Of a stretch of DNA of 64,000 nt, positions 1-9,400 are shown in pieces. The DNA is from an uncultured Porphyromonas sp. (GTDB taxonomy: Bacteria > Bacteroidota > Bacteroidia > Bacteroidales > Porphyromonadaceae). The translations under genes were made by a program, and so were the position numbers. Position 1 is the first letter of the stretch. Each line of letters starts with the position of its first letter. The notes below the pieces were generated by a model. That model did no database searches. It saw only the letters and a program-made list of their open reading frames with translations, and was not told where the DNA came from. The stretch lies in assembly GCF_902489635.1 (NCBI RefSeq), contig NZ_CABUAN010000001.1:75504-139503 (forward strand), in the 5' to 3' direction.

Positions 1-1377
1 ATCTTGACGAGAGATACCGATACCATTATCCTGTATATCTATAATAAGGTAGGTGTCATCGTTGCGCGTGGAGAGCGTGATGATCGGTGGCACATCCACC
101 TTGCAATACTTCAGACTATTGTCTATCACATTAGATATAACGTTCTGAAAGGCGATTTTATCACAAAAGACTCTATGACGCTCAGCCTCTAGAGCTAGCA
201 CAAGCTCTCCATGAGCCTCTGTGATCTTCATACCATAGGCACTACTTAGATCTCTAATCTCCTCGTGCGCATCTAGCTCGACAGGATAAATCTTGAGCAC
301 CCCACGCTCCATCGTCGAGGACTGCAAGACCTGATCTACTAATAGCGTGAGCCTATCTACCTCCTTAAGCATGGTCTGGGTGATGCGTTTGCGTCTCTCC
401 TCAGACTCCTCTACAGAGGGATCTTCAAGCATCTCACAGGCTAGACGTATAGAGCTCACGGGTGTCTTAAGCTCATGAGTCATGTTGCTCACAAAGTCCT
501 TACGCTCACGCATGTAGTGCTGCTGCCGTACGAGGATTGCAATGGCCAGCACGCTCAGTATCACGATCACCACGAGCGTAGCAATTGGAGGGATCGTATA
601 GATTAGATTACCCATGTGATGGCTGTGATTTGTGAAGATCAACTCAATATAGGGCAGGTTTGATTCGTCTGGTGTATCCATATAGGAGTTAGATCGGACG
701 AAAAGATCCCTCCGCAATACTAGCGGAGCCTTTCGTGAAGGGTCGTAAGTGTCTGGTACCGTCGTGTAAACTGCCTGCCCACTACGATCATAAAGGGTAA
801 ACTCAAACTTCTCCGTAATACCTACCAGCCCCAGCTCACGCACCAGTGCACTCTGCAAGAAGTCTACATTGACCCTCTGTCTAAGAGGCTGATCATTGCG
901 CTCTAGGATAGTGCGTAGTACCGCCTCATCGAGGAGGCTGCGGTGGTAGAAGTACGTGTTGAGCAACTTACTCTGCAATACGTTAGCATGCTCTGTGCCT
1001 TGCCTATTCACACGAGCTTGTGCCCATGGCGGACAGGTCGCACGCTCAGCATTGCCGTAGCCATTCCACACCTCGCTACCATCAGACATATAGCTCGACG
1101 AGAAGGCACTAGATGCGACATCCGGATGCTGGAGCGTATCATCACTCAGCCCTAGTCTCTGCACATCGTCTTGTGTGAGTACTGAACGTAGCTGACGCTC
1201 GACCTCATCTTGCTCCAACGAGAGAGAGACCTCATCCAATGCTCTCTGAGCCAAAGTCTCAAAGTAGTCATTGTATAGCTCAGTGACATAGCTGAAGTTT
1301 CTCAACTGCATCAAGATAGATGCTGTAGCAATAGTCACTAGCAAGATGATTATAGTCCAGATAGTTCGCTTTCCCAC
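1..1377 (-). CDS. Sensor histidine kinase, 3' end clipped
   Basis: Two-component sensor kinase of the inner membrane, cut by the window edge after about 459 residues. A GTG start at 1377 is chosen because the frame is closed by a stop just upstream and no ATG precedes the first hydrophobic segment. Seen: membrane segment near residues 6-25, a periplasmic region of roughly 230 residues, a second membrane segment near 259-279, then the HisKA phosphoacceptor box MTHELKTP with His about residue 301. The ATP-binding N box (NVIDNSLKY) and G1 box (DNGIGI) lie close to the window start. The rest of the HATPase domain, and perhaps a response regulator, would lie to the left. It follows the CobC-like gene by about 39 bp on the same strand, so co-transcription is likely. 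The stimulus is unknown. Confidence 0.9.
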   Translation of the reverse strand, partial: MGKRTIWTIIILLVTIATASILMQLRNFSYVTELYNDYFETLAQRALDEVSLSLEQDEVERQLRSVLTQDDVQRLGLSDDTLQHPDVASSAFSSSYMSDGSEVWNGYGNAERATCPPWAQARVNRQGTEHANVLQSKLLNTYFYHRSLLDEAVLRTILERNDQPLRQRVNVDFLQSALVRELGLVGITEKFEFTLYDRSGQAVYTTVPDTYDPSRKAPLVLRRDLFVRSNSYMDTPDESNLPYIELIFTNHSHHMGNLIYTIPPIATLVVIVILSVLAIAILVRQQHYMRERKDFVSNMTHELKTPVSSIRLACEMLEDPSVEESEERRKRITQTMLKEVDRLTLLVDQVLQSSTMERGVLKIYPVELDAHEEIRDLSSAYGMKITEAHGELVLALEAERHRVFCDKIAFQNVISNVIDNSLKYCKVDVPPIITLSTRNDDTYLIIDIQDNGIGISRQD

Positions 1378-1416
1378 GTTAGTTACTTTCTTATCGTACG
1401 CAAGTAAGACATCTCA

Positions 1417-1992
1417 TCAGAGCTTGATCTGATCTATGTGTATGAGTTCATCTAGATCGATCGTCGTCACGCTGCCATAGGGTAGGATCTGAGCAAAAGC
1501 TTCTTGTAGCGTGATGCGACCCGCCATAGCTCTCACAGCGTTGATGACACCGCCATGGGAGAAGAGGAGTACCCGCTGAGCTCCTGATGTGTAGAGCTCA
1601 TCAAGTAGCTCTGCGACACGCTGTGATAAGTCCCGTAGCGACTCACCACGAGGGGCTGGCTGCTCGATGAAGTACTCGAAGAAAGCTGCTACCTCCTGCT
1701 CTTCCTTTAGGATGCTGTCCCAATGCTTCCCCTCCCAATCGCCAAAGTTCATCTCCTTCAGACGGTCGTCTACCTCTATATTGGTACCCTGGGGTACACA
1801 GTGCTGCGCCAGCTTGAGCGCACGAGACAATGGACTAGAGAGGATGCGGTCATATAGAGACAGGTCAATCTGAGCAGCCACACGAGGCGCCTCCTCGGCA
1901 AATGTGTCTGCCAGCGGTATATCTGTATTACCATAGCAGATGACCTGCCACTCAGGTGATACAGCGGTATGTCTGACCAATGTTATCTGCAT
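1417..1992 (-). CDS. cobC: Histidine phosphatase, probable alpha-ribazole phosphatase (CobC-like)
   Basis: 191-residue enzyme of the histidine phosphatase (phosphoglycerate mutase) superfamily. Seen: N-terminal LVRHT with catalytic R7-H8, a CYGNTDIPL segment typical of CobC-type members, SSPLSRA, EMNFGDWEGK and LLFSHGGV carrying the second catalytic His. CobC enzymes remove phosphate from alpha-ribazole phosphate in nucleotide-loop assembly of cobamides. No other cobalamin gene is visible here, so the exact substrate is inferred from the CYG-TD-PL signature only; a general sugar-phosphate phosphatase is the alternative. It sits just upstream of the histidine kinase in the same direction. Confidence 0.75.
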   Translation of the reverse strand: MQITLVRHTAVSPEWQVICYGNTDIPLADTFAEEAPRVAAQIDLSLYDRILSSPLSRALKLAQHCVPQGTNIEVDDRLKEMNFGDWEGKHWDSILKEEQEVAAFFEYFIEQPAPRGESLRDLSQRVAELLDELYTSGAQRVLLFSHGGVINAVRAMAGRITLQEAFAQILPYGSVTTIDLDELIHIDQIKL

Positions 1993-2044
1993 CCTTTCGT
2001 TCCTTTTGATCTATTCATATCCAGCGACATGATAGGTGATAGAC

Positions 2045-2515
2045 TCACCACCTATCGTCATTGTTAAAGTCTTTGCCTCGGTTGTCACGTCGACGACCAT
2101 GGGCATCACCGCCTTTGGCTTTGTAAGGTTTATTGCCTTTGGGGCCTTTAGGATGTCCCTTAGACTCTCTAGGCTCATCACCATATCGGTCTGACCTCAT
2201 TCTCTTGGGGCCAGACTTGGCAGGACGATTAGAGCGTCCGCCACCTCGTGGGGCGTATTCTCGAGCAGCATCTCTGGTCTCTCGCTCTTCCTGCTGAGCC
2301 TCTAGGTAGTGCTTCATCGAGAGTGCCTCACGCAAGATGTCGTTGACAGGGAGCTCCTCACCGTCTAGCGTCACGATATCATCCTCTACCACGAAATCCG
2401 TTAGCTCAGCTCGCTCGCCATTGAGCGTGACACGCCCAGCGACGATGTACTTCTCCACTTCACGGCGCGATCCGATACCTGCATCGCTCAGAAGTTTGTT
2501 GATACGCAAACTCAT
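2045..2515 (-). CDS. S4-domain RNA-binding protein with charged tail, no catalytic domain
   Basis: 156 residues. The first ~60 are an S4 RNA-binding fold (RINKLLSDAGIGSRREVEKY ... GRVTLNGE), the type found at the N terminus of RsuA/RluB pseudouridine synthases. The expected catalytic domain of about 180 residues is absent. Instead the chain runs into a low-complexity tail rich in Arg, Gly, Lys and Asp (RGGGRSNRP, GPKGNKPYKAKGG, GRRRDNRGK). Such a tail would bind RNA non-specifically; that is inference. No frameshifted continuation of a synthase is visible downstream, where the CobC-like gene follows, so this is probably a natural stand-alone S4 protein and not a truncation. It lies between gltX and the CobC-like gene on the same strand. 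Confidence 0.75.
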   Translation of the reverse strand: MSLRINKLLSDAGIGSRREVEKYIVAGRVTLNGERAELTDFVVEDDIVTLDGEELPVNDILREALSMKHYLEAQQEERETRDAAREYAPRGGGRSNRPAKSGPKRMRSDRYGDEPRESKGHPKGPKGNKPYKAKGGDAHGRRRDNRGKDFNNDDRW

Positions 2516-2568
2516 GATTCAGTCGTTATATCTAAAGTTTAGTTCATTGATTACTTCGATCCATGTAG

Positions 2569-4101
2569 CTATAGCTTGATCTCCTCTATAGCGTGTTGCA
2601 TACGTCGTACGCTCTCGGGGATGCCCAGCAGGTATATGATCTCATGAATACGTGCGCCACGTGGTGCTCCCACCAGTGCCATACGTATACCGTTCATCAC
2701 CTTACCCATAGGTAGCTCATCACCATTGATCTTGTCGTAGAGAGCCTGCTCGATCGTGTCTAGTGATGCTTCACTCGGGAGTCCCTCGAGGAGGGTGATC
2801 ATCTGCTGTAAGTAGCCAGGTGTCTCTGCCTTCCAGTGCTTCTTGAGTCCCTTAGCGTCGTACTCGGTGGGAGCTACGAAGAAGTAAAGCACCTCGGGGA
2901 GTAAGTCGGGCAACAGTTGCGCCTTATCACGGACCGTCAGGAGTACATCTCCGAGCAACTCATCCGAAGGATTCAAGCCACGCTCGCTGAGAGCTGGGCG
3001 TATATAAGCTATGAGACGCTCTACGGGGACGAGCTGTATGTACTGGTGGTTGAACCACTTGGCCTTTTCAAAGTCAAAGCGAGCACCGCTCTTGCTACAA
3101 CGATCTAGCGAGAAAGCTGAGATCAGCTCAGACGAGATAGACTTTTGCGGATCTGCAAAAAGCTCTTGATCGGTACCGGGATTCCACCCTAGTAGTGCTA
3201 AGAAGTTGTTCACAGCCTCTGGCAGGTAACCCTGCTCACGATAGCCCATCGATATAGAGCCATCCTCCGGACTGCGCCACTCTAGCGGGAAAACTGGGAA
3301 GCCCAGCTTATCCCCATCGCGCTTACTCAGCTTACCACTACCCTGAGGCTTCAGGAGGAGCGATAGGTGTGCAAACTGAGGCATCGAGTCCTGCCAGCCA
3401 AAAGCCTCATAAAGCAAAACATGCAGCGGTGCACTAGGGAGCCACTCCTCGCCACGGATCACATGCGTGATCTGCATCAAGTGGTCATCGACGATATTGG
3501 CTAGATGGTAGGTAGGCAGGTCGTCTGCACTCTTGTAGAGGACTTTGTCGTCTAGCTGCGTGGAGCTGATGACCACCTTGCCACGGATCAAGTCATCGAC
3601 CTCAACCTCGCGGTCGGGGTCTACCTTAAAGCGCACCACATACTCCTCACCAGACTCTAGCAGACGAGTCACCTCCTCGCTAGGTAGCGAGAGGCTATTG
3701 CGCATCTTAGAGCGGGTAGAGGCGTCATAGCTAAAGTTGGGCATCTCTTCGCGAGCCTGCTCTAGCTCCTCCACGGTATCAAAGGCATAGTACGCTGCGC
3801 CACGCTCTATGAGCTGCTGCACATACTCCCGATAGATGTCCCGCCTCTCACTCTGACGATAGGGGCCGTAAGGCTGATTGGTACTACCGATCCCCTCGTC
3901 GATCTCTATCCCTAGCCACTGTAGAGCCTCGATGATGTAATCTTCAGCTCCAGGCACAAAGCGCTTGCTATCCGTATCCTCTATACGCAGCACCATAGTG
4001 CCACCATGATGACGTGCGAAGAGATAATTAAAGAGTGCTGTCCGCACGCCTCCGATGTGTAGGGGACCCGTGGGACTAGGCGCAAATCTAACTCGAACCA
4101 T
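2569..4101 (-). CDS. gltX: Glutamyl-tRNA synthetase
   Basis: Class I aminoacyl-tRNA synthetase charging tRNA-Glu in the cytoplasm. 510 residues, a normal length for the bacterial enzyme. Seen: the HIGH-type motif HIGG at residues 15-18 inside APSPTGPLHIGG, FRIEDTD-like RIEDTDSKR, VIRGEEWLPS, and the KMSKS-type loop GKLSKRDGD near residue 258, followed by the anticodon-binding helical region. The start ATG follows directly on the -7 promoter and leader on the minus strand. It is divergent from serB, with about 250 bp between the two starts. Confidence 0.97.
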   Translation of the reverse strand: MVRVRFAPSPTGPLHIGGVRTALFNYLFARHHGGTMVLRIEDTDSKRFVPGAEDYIIEALQWLGIEIDEGIGSTNQPYGPYRQSERRDIYREYVQQLIERGAAYYAFDTVEELEQAREEMPNFSYDASTRSKMRNSLSLPSEEVTRLLESGEEYVVRFKVDPDREVEVDDLIRGKVVISSTQLDDKVLYKSADDLPTYHLANIVDDHLMQITHVIRGEEWLPSAPLHVLLYEAFGWQDSMPQFAHLSLLLKPQGSGKLSKRDGDKLGFPVFPLEWRSPEDGSISMGYREQGYLPEAVNNFLALLGWNPGTDQELFADPQKSISSELISAFSLDRCSKSGARFDFEKAKWFNHQYIQLVPVERLIAYIRPALSERGLNPSDELLGDVLLTVRDKAQLLPDLLPEVLYFFVAPTEYDAKGLKKHWKAETPGYLQQMITLLEGLPSEASLDTIEQALYDKINGDELPMGKVMNGIRMALVGAPRGARIHEIIYLLGIPESVRRMQHAIEEIKL

Positions 4102-4216
4102 TGCTGTTACTATTTATTACTATTGTCTGCTGCTTACTCAGCCCTTTAGTTTGTTTCTGTATTAGTAGCACACAAGCTTAGAGAGCTCCTTGTGCCGATT
4201 CTTTATAAACGTGCCA

Positions 4217-4224
4217 CAAAGATA
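4217..4224 (-). promoter_or_regulatory. -7 element (TATCTTTG) for gltX
   Basis: Read on the minus strand this is TATCTTTG, matching the Bacteroidetes -7 consensus TAnnTTTG, about 115 bp upstream of the gltX start. No TTTG was seen about 20 bp upstream, so only the -7 half is supported. Confidence 0.5.
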
Positions 4225-4350
4225 GTAAAAAGTGAGGTCTCACTCTACTAGTTCGGCTGTGCAACATCGAAAAGCGACAAGAGTTTGGATTTTTCACTAC
4301 CTTTGGAGAGCTAAAACCATTATGTTAACGACTTATCTTAACCTAATCAG

Positions 4351-5640
4351 ATGAACACACCATTACTAAATGCTCAGGGCAAACTAATGCTAGCGACCAT
4401 ACAGGGCTACGATCGCCCAGGCGTGACCGCTTCGCTCATGAGCATCCTCGCAGAGCATGGCGCATATATCCTAGACATCGGCCAGTCCGACATACATAGT
4501 CACCTCAACCTGGGCATCCTCTTCCAGATGAACGAGAATGACTCAGGCTCTGTACTGAAGGATCTACTCTTCAAGGGGTACGAACTTGATGTACAGATAC
4601 GCTTTACCCCTATCTCTACAAACGAATATGGAGAGTGGGTCAATGCCCAAGGCAAAAATCGCTACATCATCACCGTCGTAGCGCGCAAGATGACAGCTGA
4701 GATGCTATCGGCTGTGGCTGGCGCGGCTGCCGATCAGGGGCTTAACATTGATAACATCCGCCGCCTCACGGGTCGTATTCCGCTAGACCCAATGCAGCAG
4801 GCACCGATGGCGAGCATCGAGTTCTCCATGCGTGGCAATATCAAGGATGTTCACACCTTCCAGCTAGACCTCCTACAGATGAGTGGCGAGCTTGATATGG
4901 ACATATCCTTCCAGAGGGAGAGTATGTTTCGCCGTATGCGTCGCCTGATCTGCTTCGATATGGACTCGACACTGATTCAGACCGAGGTGATCGACGAGCT
5001 GGCTATGAGAGCTGGCGTGGGCGACCAAGTCAAGGCAATCACCGAGCGAGCTATGCGCGGTGAGATAGACTTCATCGAGAGCTTTACAGAGCGTGTCGCT
5101 CTGCTCAAGGGGCTCGACGTCTCTGTCATGGAGGATATAGCGCACCACCTCCCCATTACCGAAGGGTGTGAGCGACTCATGCGCACGCTCAAGGTGATGG
5201 GCTACAAGACCGCCATCCTCTCAGGAGGCTTCACCTACTTCGGCCATTACTTGCAGAAGAAGTTTGACATAGACTATGTCTACGCCAACGAGCTAGAGGT
5301 GGCCGATGGCAAGCTCACGGGTCGCTACGTAGGCGACGTGGTCGATGGGCGACGCAAGGCTGACCTGCTTCGCTTGATCGCTCAGGTAGAGCGTGTGGAC
5401 CTCATGCAGACGGTAGCTGTAGGCGATGGTGCCAACGATCTACCTATGCTCTCGCTCGCTGGACTAGGTATCGCTTTCCACGCTAAGCCCAAGGTCAAGG
5501 CAAGTGCCGAGCAGCGCATCTCGTCTGTCGGTCTCGATGGCATCCTTTACTTCCTTGGCTACAAGGACTCGCTCTTTGATGAGCAGATGATCGAGTGCAT
5601 GAAGGATGGCACCTGCTCGACACTCTTCCCCAAAAACTAA
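4351..5640 (+). CDS. serB: Phosphoserine phosphatase with N-terminal ACT domains
   Basis: Final step of serine biosynthesis: hydrolyses O-phosphoserine to serine. 429 residues: about 180 N-terminal residues resemble tandem ACT regulatory domains (TIQGYDRPGVTASLMSILAE opens the first), then a HAD phosphatase. HAD motif I is FDMDSTLIQ near residue 203 (nucleophile is the first Asp of DMDST), motif II is LSGGFTYF, and motif IV is AVGDGANDLPML. ACT domains usually bind an amino acid, so feedback control is plausible but not shown. It heads a plus-strand run with the Dabb protein 29 bp downstream. Confidence 0.95.
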   Translation: MNTPLLNAQGKLMLATIQGYDRPGVTASLMSILAEHGAYILDIGQSDIHSHLNLGILFQMNENDSGSVLKDLLFKGYELDVQIRFTPISTNEYGEWVNAQGKNRYIITVVARKMTAEMLSAVAGAAADQGLNIDNIRRLTGRIPLDPMQQAPMASIEFSMRGNIKDVHTFQLDLLQMSGELDMDISFQRESMFRRMRRLICFDMDSTLIQTEVIDELAMRAGVGDQVKAITERAMRGEIDFIESFTERVALLKGLDVSVMEDIAHHLPITEGCERLMRTLKVMGYKTAILSGGFTYFGHYLQKKFDIDYVYANELEVADGKLTGRYVGDVVDGRRKADLLRLIAQVERVDLMQTVAVGDGANDLPMLSLAGLGIAFHAKPKVKASAEQRISSVGLDGILYFLGYKDSLFDEQMIECMKDGTCSTLFPKN

Positions 5641-5669
5641 TCGTCTAACCCTTTACTCCCCCATAATAC

Positions 5670-5990
5670 ATGATACGTCATTGCGTCATCTTCACGCTAC
5701 AACTACCAGGCTCCGCTGAGGAGCAGCAGGCTCATCTGAAGAAGATCGAGCAACTCCTCGAAGACCTCCCCGAGCAGATCCTCGAGCTGGAGTCGATGGA
5801 AGTCTTCTTCAACTGCAACCCCAGCGAGGAGTCTACCTTCATGCTTCAAGCTGATGTAGATGATCTAGAGGCTCTCTCGGCTTATGCCACACACCCCGCT
5901 CATGTCCAGATAGTAAATGACCTTATCAAGCCGTACAAAGTGGGTCGCACTTGCATTGATTATAAGTTGCACGACCATTATCCTCACTAA
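5670..5990 (+). CDS. Dabb-family (stress-responsive alpha/beta barrel) protein
   Basis: 106-residue single-domain protein. It opens with [10 protein letters not shown], the conserved beta strand with its His, and ends with [18 protein letters not shown] and a CIDYKL strand, the usual Dabb (dimeric alpha-beta barrel) pattern. Members are small soluble dimers with varied or unknown roles. It lies in a likely operon between serB and msrAB. The reading frame of the next gene is open back into this gene, see msrAB. Confidence 0.8.
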   Translation: MIRHCVIFTLQLPGSAEEQQAHLKKIEQLLEDLPEQILELESMEVFFNCNPSEESTFMLQADVDDLEALSAYATHPAHVQIVNDLIKPYKVGRTCIDYKLHDHYPH

Positions 5991-5994
5991 CGCT

Positions 5995-6960
5995 ATGTGT
6001 AGAGAAACCGCACAGCCTCAAGAGCTAGACACCGTCTACCTCGCTGGGGGGTGCTTCTGGGGTATGCAAGCCTTCTTTGAGGAGGTCGACGGAGTCATCT
6101 CTACCGAGGTAGGCTATGCCAATGGCACGCTCAGTCGGCAGCCCTCTTACGAAGAGGTCTGTACAGGCGAAACGGGCTTTGCAGAGACACTGCAGGTAGT
6201 TTACGACGCAGGGCGTGTACCGCTCAGCTTTATCCTAGAGCGCTACTTCACCGTCATCAACCCCACCACGCTCAACCGCCAAGGAGCCGACCAAGGCACG
6301 CAGTACCGAACCGGTATCTACTATACGAAGAAGGAGCAGCGACCGATCATTGAGAAGGCGCTCACTTCGCTACAGCAGGCTTATGCCGACTCCGTCGTGG
6401 TCGAGTGCAAACCTTTGGACAATTACTACCCCGCTGAGCAATACCATCAGGAGTATCTGCGCAAGAACCCGGGAGGCTACTGTCATATCGGCCGTACGCA
6501 GATAGCGCGTGAGAGCTACGTACGCTACGTAGACCACGAGGCACTTCGCAAGCGTCTCACGCCGATGCAGTATCACGTGACGCAGGAGGCTGGCACGGAG
6601 CCTCCCTTTGACAATGAGTACTACGACCTCACTGAGGCGGGTATCTACGTGGACGTTGTCTCTGGCAAGCCACTCTTTCTCAGCTTAGACAAGTTTGACT
6701 CAGGTTGCGGTTGGCCTGCCTTTGCGAAGCCTATTGACGACCAACTGATCAAGGAGTCGACCGACCGCTCACACGGCATGGTGCGTACGGAGGTGCGTAG
6801 CAAAGACTCGGACGCTCACCTCGGGCACCTCTTTGAGGATGGCCCCGTCGAACTAGGCGGACTGCGCTACTGTATCAATAGTGCTGCGCTGCGCTTCATT
6901 CCCCTAGACAGCCTAGAGGCTGAGGGGTATGGCGACTACCTGCGCTACTTCAAGAAGTAA
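5995..6960 (+). CDS. msrAB: Peptide methionine sulfoxide reductase MsrA/MsrB fusion
   Basis: Bifunctional repair enzyme that reduces both S- and R-methionine sulfoxide in proteins. The first half is MsrA, with catalytic Cys in GGCFWGMQ and the closing segment YHQEYL. The second half is Msr[22 protein letters not shown] and the catalytic Cys of [11 protein letters not shown]. The CxxC zinc pairs of some MsrB proteins are absent. The start is uncertain. ATG 5995 gives a cytoplasmic protein of 321 residues and fits the preceding stop. An ATG at 5917 in the same frame, inside the Dabb gene, would add 26 residues with a hydrophobic stretch ([18 protein letters not shown]) resembling an export signal. 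Many Bacteroidetes MsrAB proteins are exported, so the longer form cannot be excluded. Confidence 0.93.
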   Translation: MCRETAQPQELDTVYLAGGCFWGMQAFFEEVDGVISTEVGYANGTLSRQPSYEEVCTGETGFAETLQVVYDAGRVPLSFILERYFTVINPTTLNRQGADQGTQYRTGIYYTKKEQRPIIEKALTSLQQAYADSVVVECKPLDNYYPAEQYHQEYLRKNPGGYCHIGRTQIARESYVRYVDHEALRKRLTPMQYHVTQEAGTEPPFDNEYYDLTEAGIYVDVVSGKPLFLSLDKFDSGCGWPAFAKPIDDQLIKESTDRSHGMVRTEVRSKDSDAHLGHLFEDGPVELGGLRYCINSAALRFIPLDSLEAEGYGDYLRYFKK

Positions 6961-6962
6961 CT

Positions 6963-8216
6963 GTGACAAGGGTCCTACACCTCAGCACTTATGGGGCTAA
7001 TAGCGGTGCTGGCATCGCAGCACTACGACTGCTAGAGGCTGAGCGGAGTTACGGCTTAGGGGCTGAGCTACTGCTCATGGCTCCGAACTTGGAGACCCTA
7101 GCTGGGGTGCACGCCCTTGGCAATGATCGGAGACTTTACCGAGCTTGGCAATGTAAGCTCTGGAGCGAGCGCGCCATCGTTGCCCTGCTCAACGGCTTCA
7201 ACCGTGAGCAAACTTTCAAAACATCTCTAGGCCGACTCGGCATCTCTATGCGTGCCCTGCGCCCCTACCTCGCAAAGGTGGATCTCATCCATCTGCACTG
7301 GACGCAGCACGCCTTCCTCTCGCTCCGCACCCTCGAGGAGCTCTGCAAGCTCGGGCTACCCGTCGTAATCACACTCCATGACTATTGGTGGGCGCAGGGC
7401 ATCGAGCAGATGGCGACTAAGCCTGGCGAACTGTCAGCCCCCCTGCGCCGACTAGACCGACAAGTTCGGCAGCGCAAAGCGGAGCTAATGGCGCACTACC
7501 CTATTCACTGGGTCACTGTCTCCAGTAACCTTGCCAATGAGGTGTCACGCTCCCCCATCGTACCCCGCCTAGGCATCAGCACCATCGGCAACGTCCTCTC
7601 CGATCAGTACTATCAGCAGGCACAGAGCCAAGGAAGCCGAACCACCAATGAGCAGGCACCTTATCAGATTCTCTTCGTAGCGACGCGTGTGGACGACCCG
7701 ATCAAAGGGTGGAGCTACCTCACCGAAGCCATGCGACAACTCGCCGATCTGGCAGGCGAGCAGAGAGCGCAAATGCGACTCACACTCGTCGGCGCCCTCT
7801 CCGACCGCACACTCCTCAAGCAGATCCCCATCCCCGTAAAGCATCTGGGCAACATTTCCGATGCGGAGCGACTACGCTCACTTTACGCTGAGAGCTCCGT
7901 CCTCATCTCAACCAGCGAGCGCGAGAGTTTTGGCCAGACACTCCTAGAGTCACTTGCCTGCGGTACGCCCGTCATTGCCAGAGACTCGGGAGGTCCCGCA
8001 GATATAGTCATCGATGGAGTCAATGGAGCCCTCGTGGCGCACGACAAACCGCAAGAGATGGCGACCGCTCTCTGGCAGCACTTCACCGAAGCCACAGCTT
8101 ATCAGCCCGAAGCGTGCCGAGCATCTGCCCTGCGCTTTGCCCCCACCGCTATTGCCCAGCAGTATGCCCAGCTTTACGCACAGTTAATAGATGACACCCA
8201 GCGAGCAAACTCATGA
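6963..8216 (+). CDS. Glycosyltransferase family 4
   Basis: 417-residue GT-B glycosyltransferase, retaining type. The N-terminal Rossmann domain opens with VLHLSTYGANSGAG, and THDYWW-like LHDYWWAQG lies near residue 140. The C-terminal domain holds the nucleotide-sugar site: GNVLSD, then STSERESFGQTLLESLACGTPVI with the E-x7-E motif, and RDSGGPADIV. Such enzymes act in polysaccharide or lipopolysaccharide assembly at the cytoplasmic face of the membrane; acceptor and sugar cannot be read from sequence. It starts 3 bp after msrAB and overlaps the next glycosyltransferase by 4 bp (ATGA), so the pair is translationally coupled. Confidence 0.88.
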   Translation: MTRVLHLSTYGANSGAGIAALRLLEAERSYGLGAELLLMAPNLETLAGVHALGNDRRLYRAWQCKLWSERAIVALLNGFNREQTFKTSLGRLGISMRALRPYLAKVDLIHLHWTQHAFLSLRTLEELCKLGLPVVITLHDYWWAQGIEQMATKPGELSAPLRRLDRQVRQRKAELMAHYPIHWVTVSSNLANEVSRSPIVPRLGISTIGNVLSDQYYQQAQSQGSRTTNEQAPYQILFVATRVDDPIKGWSYLTEAMRQLADLAGEQRAQMRLTLVGALSDRTLLKQIPIPVKHLGNISDAERLRSLYAESSVLISTSERESFGQTLLESLACGTPVIARDSGGPADIVIDGVNGALVAHDKPQEMATALWQHFTEATAYQPEACRASALRFAPTAIAQQYAQLYAQLIDDTQRANS

Positions 8217-8941
8217 CCACCACGCCCCTACTAACCATCATCACCATCTGCTACAATGCGGAGGCAACCATAGCACCCACGCTGCGTAGCCTTGCCGAGC
8301 AAAGTGACCAGAGCTTTGAGTACCTCGTCATAGACGGAGCTTCCCAAGACAAGACGCTCTCGCTCGTCCAGACACTCTACCCTCGTGCTACCGTCCACTC
8401 CGAGCCCGATCATGGGCTATACGATGCGATGAATAAAGGGTTGCGTCATGCCACCGGCACCTACATTTGGTATCTCAATGCGGGCGATACGCTCCGCACG
8501 CCCGACACGGTCCGCACCGTCTGCGCTACTCTTGAGACGCACCAGCCCGACCTCCTCTATGGCGACACGATGATTGTAGACGGTGCTTACCAAGACCTCC
8601 ATCCTCGTCGGTTGCGCCCGCCCCATCAGTTGACGCAGCACTCCTTTGCCAATGGTATGCTCATCTGCCACCAAGCTTTCATACCACGACGCAAGCTCGC
8701 TCCGCTCTACGACCTGCGCTATCGCTACTCGGCAGACTACGACTGGTGCATCAACATCATCGACGCCATCCATAGCCAGTACCGCATCGACGACTATCTC
8801 GTCAACTACCTCAACGAGGGGGTCACCACACGCAACCACCGCGCCTCGCTCCTCGAGCGGCTCCGCATCATGGCTCGGCGGTACGGCTGGTTCACCGCCC
8901 TGACACGACACGTCAGCTTCCTCTTCTGTCGTCAGCGATAA
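8213..8941 (+). CDS. Glycosyltransferase family 2
   Basis: 242-residue GT-A glycosyltransferase, inverting type. It begins PLLTIITICYNAEATIAPTL. Nucleotide-sugar binding features are YLVIDGASQDKT, SEPDHGLYDAMNKG and YLNAGD (in place of a DxD motif). ADYDWCINI is the usual acceptor-side segment. It resembles WcaA/WcaE-type enzymes of exopolysaccharide synthesis. It overlaps the GT4 gene by 4 bp, so both probably serve the same glycan. No further glycan genes follow; a 630-bp repeat-bearing gap separates it from lon. Confidence 0.87.
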   Translation: MTTTPLLTIITICYNAEATIAPTLRSLAEQSDQSFEYLVIDGASQDKTLSLVQTLYPRATVHSEPDHGLYDAMNKGLRHATGTYIWYLNAGDTLRTPDTVRTVCATLETHQPDLLYGDTMIVDGAYQDLHPRRLRPPHQLTQHSFANGMLICHQAFIPRRKLAPLYDLRYRYSADYDWCINIIDAIHSQYRIDDYLVNYLNEGVTTRNHRASLLERLRIMARRYGWFTALTRHVSFLFCRQR

Positions 8942-9025
8942 GAGTGGCTTCATAGCCCCTGCTGTCACAATTGCAGAGCAAACTATCTGCAACTTATGTC
9001 CATGACGCAAGAGACGTCAGGGTGG

Positions 9026-9400
9026 ACTCATTATATATAGTGTGTCAGCCCCGCCCTCTAACCTCTAACCTCTAGTCTCCATTTACATATCTTTACGGGG
9101 AAATTCGTCCGATTCCCTCCTTTCTCGAATATCCACGTGGAGAATCTCAAATCTCCACGTGGATATTTTTTCTTCCCCACGTGGGGGCGAATCATTTCTT
9201 CCGAAGTTTCATTTCATTCCTCCGAAGTTTCATTTCATTCCTCCGAAGAATTTTTTATTCTCCACCTGGAGATTTCGAAATATCCACGTGGAAATCAGTT
9301 TTCCCCGACACAGCACCGTTTTGATATGTATTCGACTCTAAATTATCGTAACGAGCTGGCGTCGAATTTGCCCAATCAGGGCTGATGTATTATAATTGCT
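9026..9400 (-). repeat. Palindrome-array element A, copy 1
   Basis: Intergenic element conserved, in the opposite orientation, with 25448-25795 and 26026-26310. It contains several CCACGTGG or near-CCACGTGG palindromes with A/T-rich spacers, a block of CTTCGGAGGAAT-type half-units (seen here as TTCCTCCGAAG), and flanks carrying GTATTCGACTCTAAATTATC and GGAAATTCGTCCGATTCCC. Its edges carry inverted GTCAGCCC / GGGCTGA motifs next to TA-rich tracts (about 9027-9050 and 9378-9399). This copy has three CGGA(A/G)GAA half-units where the other copies have two. Confidence 0.85.

Noticed and set aside
9137..9385. Open frames across palindrome array A (also 25490-25825 and 26049-26237)
   Set aside because: They exist only because the repeats lack stops; codon content is repeat-driven and differs between copies.
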